Part shown: positions 6,738 to 9,712 of the stretch, in pieces | How positions within the stretch are numbered: position 1 is the stretch's first letter | Layout of the letters: every line of letters begins with the position of its first letter | Assembly: GCA_028700355.1 (NCBI GenBank) | Contig: JAQVSX010000009.1 | Location: 1 to 9,712, forward strand | Direction of reading: 5' to 3' | DNA length: 9,712 bases | Source of the DNA: Clostridia bacterium | Lineage (GTDB): Bacteria > Bacillota > Clostridia > Christensenellales > HGM11417 | Program-made: the position numbers and the translations under genes | The notes under the pieces: model-generated | Told to the model about the DNA's origin: nothing | Seen by the model: the letters and a program-made list of their open reading frames with translations, nothing else | Database searches by the model: none

Positions 6738-8510
6738 TTAATTTTCTAAAGCATTTCTGTTTTTCTTTTTTAATATGTTTTCAAAAACCATAGATATTAT
6801 ATTTAAAGTTATAACCATTACAATAAGAACTACGGCAACGGCAAACGCCTCGTTTACATGAAAAGCCTCGCCTGCCAAAATATACATAAATACCGCAAGT
6901 GTAATGCCGCTGCTTGCAAAACCTTTGGGCATAGCAAAAGCCGTTCCCACTGTAAACAGCGTAGGGGCGGATTCCCCTACTATTCTTCCCATGCTAAGCA
7001 CTATTCCCGTCAATATACCGCTTATTGCCGATGGCAAAACCACTTTAAATATTGTTCTTGACTTTCCGGCGCCCAGCGCAAGGCTGCCCTCACGATAGCT
7101 TTGCGGAACGGCTAAAAAACTTTCTTCCGATGTCCTTATTATTGTAGGAAGTATCATGAGAGTCATTGTTAACGCACCGGCATAAACAGAAAAACCGAGT
7201 TTAAAAACGGTTACAAACAAAAGCATACCGAACAAGCCGAATATAATGCTTGGTATGCCTGCCAAAGTTTCTATGCTGCTTCTTAAAAACCCTACAAATT
7301 TATTTCCTTTTTTTGTGTATTCGGCTAAAAATATACCGCCTCCTACTCCCAAAGGAAGAGCAATCGCCAGTGTAAGAACAATAAGCATTAGCGTTGTAAC
7401 CAAAGACGGAAGTATTGTAACCCTGCCGTCCATTATGTAATGTCCAAAAAGAAATTCTAAATTTATATAGGGAACTCCCCTTACAAACAAAAATACTATG
7501 ATAAAAGCAAGAGATAACACCGCTATGCTTATACATATGTAACTTAATATTTTTAACATGTTTGTTGCCTTTGTACTGACTTTGATTTTAGGGGAAAAGT
7601 TATCGTGTATGTCAACTATCGGCTTTATCGTTTTTTTGTTGCCGCCTTCTTTTTGTTTGTTATTACTCTTATTTGTGTATATATTAAAACAGGTTATTAT
7701 TACAAGAACAAAGAAAAACAGTACAACACCCGTTGCTATAAGCGCATCTAAATGAAGCCCTGTCGCATAGCCCATTTCTAAAACTATATTGCCCGTCAAT
7801 GTCCTTATGGGATTAAAAAAAGAATTTGCTATTTTAGGAACATTGCCCGAAACCATTACTATTGCCATTGTTTCGCCTACCGCCCTGTTTATACCCAATA
7901 TCACCCCTGCAATTATTCCGCTTTTTGCTGCGGGCAATATTGTTTTAAAGACCGCCTGATTATGAGTTGCTCCCAAAGCAAGCGCACCTTCGTAATAGGA
8001 TTTAGGCACGCTTTTTATACTGTTAAAACTTATTAATATTATTGTAGGCAATATCATAATGCTTAGAACAATACCGCTGACAAAAAGCCCGTAACCGTAA
8101 GTTCCCGTCAAATCGGAAATAAAAGGTATTATAACCATCATTCCGAAAAAACCGTATACAACGGAAGGTATACCGGAAAGCAAACTGACCATTTGCTTTA
8201 AAACCGCCTGCAATTTTCCCTTACAATACATTGCAAGATAAACAGCGGAAAAAACGCCCAATACAACGCCGATAGATATTGAAAAAGCTGCTGCATAAAG
8301 TGAATTTACTATCATCGGAAGTATTCCGTAAAGCCCTGCCTCAGGCACCCACCTTTCACCGAATATAAACTTAAAAAAGCCTATATCAAAAATTGCCGGC
8401 ATACCCCTTGCAAATAAATAAAATATAATAACCGCAACGGCAACAATCCCGAATATTGCGCACACTAAAAACAAGTATTTATATAAATTTTCTTTAAGCT
8501 CTTTTGTCAT
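6738..8510 (-). CDS. pstCA: fused PstC-PstA phosphate ABC transporter permease
   Basis: One frame encodes both Pst permeases, which are normally two proteins of about 300 and 290 residues. From ATG 8510 it has 590 residues. The PstC half (about 1-280) has a TM segment near 14-35, LSGIPSVVYGFFG (about 111-123) and the EAA-type cytoplasmic loop EGALALGATHNQAVFK, followed by INRAVGETMA. A polar, lysine- and asparagine-rich linker (about 280-315) follows. The PstA half (about 318-585) has a TM segment, TLAGIPSIIFGLFG (about 415-428), the loop REGSLALGAGKSRTIFK and MGRIVGESAP. Each half carries one EAA loop to dock on a PstB dimer. A TTG at 8552 could extend the protein by 14 residues, but it lies inside a hairpin and lacks a ribosome binding site, while AAAAGGAG precedes the ATG at 8510. 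No stop codon interrupts the junction, so this is a true fusion frame. Confidence 0.93.
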   Translation of the reverse strand: MTKELKENLYKYLFLVCAIFGIVAVAVIIFYLFARGMPAIFDIGFFKFIFGERWVPEAGLYGILPMIVNSLYAAAFSISIGVVLGVFSAVYLAMYCKGKLQAVLKQMVSLLSGIPSVVYGFFGMMVIIPFISDLTGTYGYGLFVSGIVLSIMILPTIILISFNSIKSVPKSYYEGALALGATHNQAVFKTILPAAKSGIIAGVILGINRAVGETMAIVMVSGNVPKIANSFFNPIRTLTGNIVLEMGYATGLHLDALIATGVVLFFFVLVIITCFNIYTNKSNNKQKEGGNKKTIKPIVDIHDNFSPKIKVSTKATNMLKILSYICISIAVLSLAFIIVFLFVRGVPYINLEFLFGHYIMDGRVTILPSLVTTLMLIVLTLAIALPLGVGGGIFLAEYTKKGNKFVGFLRSSIETLAGIPSIIFGLFGMLLFVTVFKLGFSVYAGALTMTLMILPTIIRTSEESFLAVPQSYREGSLALGAGKSRTIFKVVLPSAISGILTGIVLSMGRIVGESAPTLFTVGTAFAMPKGFASSGITLAVFMYILAGEAFHVNEAFAVAVVLIVMVITLNIISMVFENILKKKNRNALEN

Positions 8511-8520
8511 AAGCTTTAAA

Positions 8521-8528
8521 CTCCTTTT
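8521..8528 (-). promoter_or_regulatory. ribosome binding site that decides the pstCA start
   Basis: AAAAGGAG on the minus strand, 10 nt before ATG 8510. This is slightly long spacing but the only good site near. It lies downstream of the alternative TTG at 8552 and so argues against that start. Confidence 0.65.
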
Positions 8529-8539
8529 ATACAGGCTAA

Positions 8540-8572
8540 AAGCCGCAAACAAATTTCGTTTATTTGCAGCTT
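8540..8572 (-). terminator. intercistronic hairpin, attenuator-like, between pstS and pstCA
   Basis: On the minus strand AAGCTGCAAATAAA pairs over 14 positions (two G-U wobbles) with TTTGTTTGCGGCTT across a CGAAA loop. It begins about 21 nt after the pstS stop. The T-run after the G/C-rich base is only about four, so termination would be partial. Such hairpins between a binding-protein gene and its permease genes commonly raise the relative amount of the binding protein, by partial termination or by protecting the upstream mRNA. That role here is inference. Confidence 0.6.
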
Positions 8573-8593
8573 GATACCTTTTTATTTTGAGTA

Positions 8594-9451
8594 TCAGTTT
8601 TCAATTTCAGAAAACTTTCTTATATCGCCCAAATATATGCTTTTAAGGTTACTTAGACTAATGTTTTCTATCGTATTATCCTTGTTTACTATAACGGCTA
8701 TACCGTCCATACATATAGTGATTTTTTCAAGTGCGGTTTCTTCTTCGGTTTTTAAATCTCTTGAAGACATTCCGAAATCACTTGTATTGTTTGTTGCGGC
8801 TGTTATTCCCGAGCCCGAGCCTGTCTGCTCTATTGTAATGTCGTTTACGCTTAAGCCGCTGTTAAGCTCTATATATTTTGCTGCAAGCGACACCATTAAA
8901 GGTCCCACCGATGTAGAGCCGTTTATGCTCAGCGTTCCGCTCATTCCCGGAGCGGCTGTGTATGATTGAGGCTCTGATGTCGTAACTACATAACCTTTTT
9001 CAGATATTATTGCCTGAGCCTGCGTGCTTGATAGAAACAATTTAAAGTCCTCTGCTATTTGGGAAAGTTGCGCATCCTTGTTATGTACCACCAAAAAGGG
9101 TCTTGCTATGGGATAGGAATTGTTTGATACATTTTCGGCTGTCGGTGCAACACCTTCAATTTTCAATGTTTTTATAGTATCGTTTACTGAACCTAACGAA
9201 ATATACCCTATAGCCCATTTGTTGCCTGCAACCGCCGTCATTACATTGTTTGTCTTGTCGCTTATAAGGTCATAGTAAACATCTTCCGCTTCTATATCTA
9301 AAATCTCTTCAAATGCGCCTCTTGTTCCCGAGCCTGCTTCTCTTGAAATCACCATAATATCCTTTTCACTTTGACTGCCGCCGCAACCTGTAAGAGTTAC
9401 CGCGCTTGTAAAAAGCAATATTGTACATAGTATTGTTAGTATTTTTTTCAT
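8594..9451 (-). CDS. pstS: PstS phosphate-binding lipoprotein with circularly permuted lobe order
   Basis: This 285-residue protein starts with a lipoprotein signal peptide whose lipobox is L20-T-G-C23, so it is anchored outside the membrane and delivers phosphate to the permease. Residues 31-155 match what is normally the C-terminal half of PstS: VISREAGSGTRGAFEEI (34-50, with R37, S41, G42 and T43 as ligand residues), AIGYISLGSVND, LKIEGVAPTAENV and YPIARPF. Residues 172-285 match the normal N-terminal half: LSINGSTSVGPLM (174-186), IEQTGSGSGI, SDFGMSSRDLK (224-234) and DGIAVIVNKDN, ending at IYLGDIRKFSEI. A linker of about 15 residues (157-171) joins them. The chain ends exactly where canonical PstS would run into the GSGTR segment. 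All ligand motifs are kept, so it should bind phosphate. GGAGG lies 6 nt before the ATG. Confidence 0.93.
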   Translation of the reverse strand: MKKILTILCTILLFTSAVTLTGCGGSQSEKDIMVISREAGSGTRGAFEEILDIEAEDVYYDLISDKTNNVMTAVAGNKWAIGYISLGSVNDTIKTLKIEGVAPTAENVSNNSYPIARPFLVVHNKDAQLSQIAEDFKLFLSSTQAQAIISEKGYVVTTSEPQSYTAAPGMSGTLSINGSTSVGPLMVSLAAKYIELNSGLSVNDITIEQTGSGSGITAATNNTSDFGMSSRDLKTEEETALEKITICMDGIAVIVNKDNTIENISLSNLKSIYLGDIRKFSEIEN

Positions 9452-9506
9452 TTTTATCCTCCATAATTTTATGCTTTTATTTTACAGCAATAAAAAAATG
9501 TGCAAT

Positions 9507-9547
9507 ATCATAAAACAGTAAAGATTATGTAAAGATTGTGTAAAGAT
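9507..9547 (-). promoter_or_regulatory. triple PHO box and -10 box of the pst operon
   Basis: On the minus strand three 11-bp units follow each other: CTTTACACAAT, CTTTACATAAT and CTTTACTGTTT. The CTTTAC cores lie at 9540-9545, 9529-9534 and 9518-9523, exactly 11 bp apart. This matches the spacing of PhoP/PhoB binding repeats (Firmicutes TT-ACA-type boxes). TATGAT at 9507-9512 fits a -10, which puts the repeats over the -35 region as expected for an activated promoter, with a leader of about 50 nt before pstS. PhoP control by the operon's own regulator is inferred. Confidence 0.75.
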
Positions 9548-9665
9548 ATTTAGGAGTATGTGAAATTTAAACGCCCCATGTTTTAGGCCTTTAAGTGTAA
9601 CTGCTAAACTAAAATGGACAGATTATGACAAACAAAATTCCCTATTTAAATACAAAGATTTGAAG

Positions 9666-9695
9666 TAAAAAGCCCTCTCTATTATTATTGGGGCT
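9666..9695 (-). terminator. weak terminator-like hairpin upstream of the pst promoter
   Basis: On the minus strand AGCCC (9695-9691) pairs with GGGCT (9675-9671) over a 15-nt loop, followed by about four more T residues. The stem is only 5 bp. It could end a minus-strand gene lying beyond the right edge and insulate the pst promoter. No ORF is visible in 9551-9712. Confidence 0.3.
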
Positions 9696-9712
9696 AATAA
9701 AGGTTTTGAAGG

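Noticed and set aside
8511..8552. TTG start adding 14 residues to the permease
   Set aside because: No ribosome binding site, located within the hairpin, and a good AAAAGGAG precedes the ATG at 8510.
1..9712. CRISPR array, rRNA or complete insertion sequence
   Set aside because: No regularly spaced repeats with unique spacers, no rRNA-like stretch and no transposase frame are visible.

Overview
The window reads as low-GC Firmicutes DNA, most likely a gut-type clostridium (Lachnospiraceae or a relative). The signs are AT-rich coding sequence, strong AGGAGG-type ribosome binding sites, a Gram-positive style lipoprotein PstS and a PhoP/PhoR pair. This placement is an inference from style and gene families. 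Every gene I can support lies on the minus strand, so the window is best read from right to left.

Phosphate region (about 9550 down to 2183). An 11-bp-phased triple PHO-box-like repeat and a -10 box precede one long operon: pstS, a fused pstC-pstA permease gene, pstB, phoU, a PhoP/PhoB-type response regulator, a PhoR-type histidine kinase, and an arsC-type low-molecular-weight phosphatase/arsenate reductase. Gaps are short (1 to 83 bp). A long hairpin sits between pstS and the permease gene, and a 12-bp-stem terminator candidate lies about 200 bp past arsC. The operon encodes a complete high-affinity phosphate importer, its signalling adaptor PhoU, the two-component system expected to control it, and an enzyme that could deal with arsenate entering by the same route.

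Two proteins have unusual architecture. PstS appears circularly permuted: its C-terminal half (REAGSGTR... YPIARPF) comes first and its usual N-terminal half (NGSTSVGPL... GMSSRDLK) comes second. The two permease subunits PstC and PstA are one polypeptide.

Left region (1 to about 2180). This looks like accessory DNA. It holds a single-HKD phospholipase-D-fold nuclease with a C-terminal winged-helix resembling that of DpnI-type restriction enzymes, and a GIY-YIG nuclease-family protein that runs off the left edge. A 34-bp element, 31/34 identical, occurs twice in the same orientation 1256 bp apart, once upstream of each nuclease gene; it looks like a duplicated promoter or a recombination footprint. 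The long gene-free stretch 1685-2422 holds this element, a 17-codon ORF, short repeats and two hairpins, but no recognisable gene.
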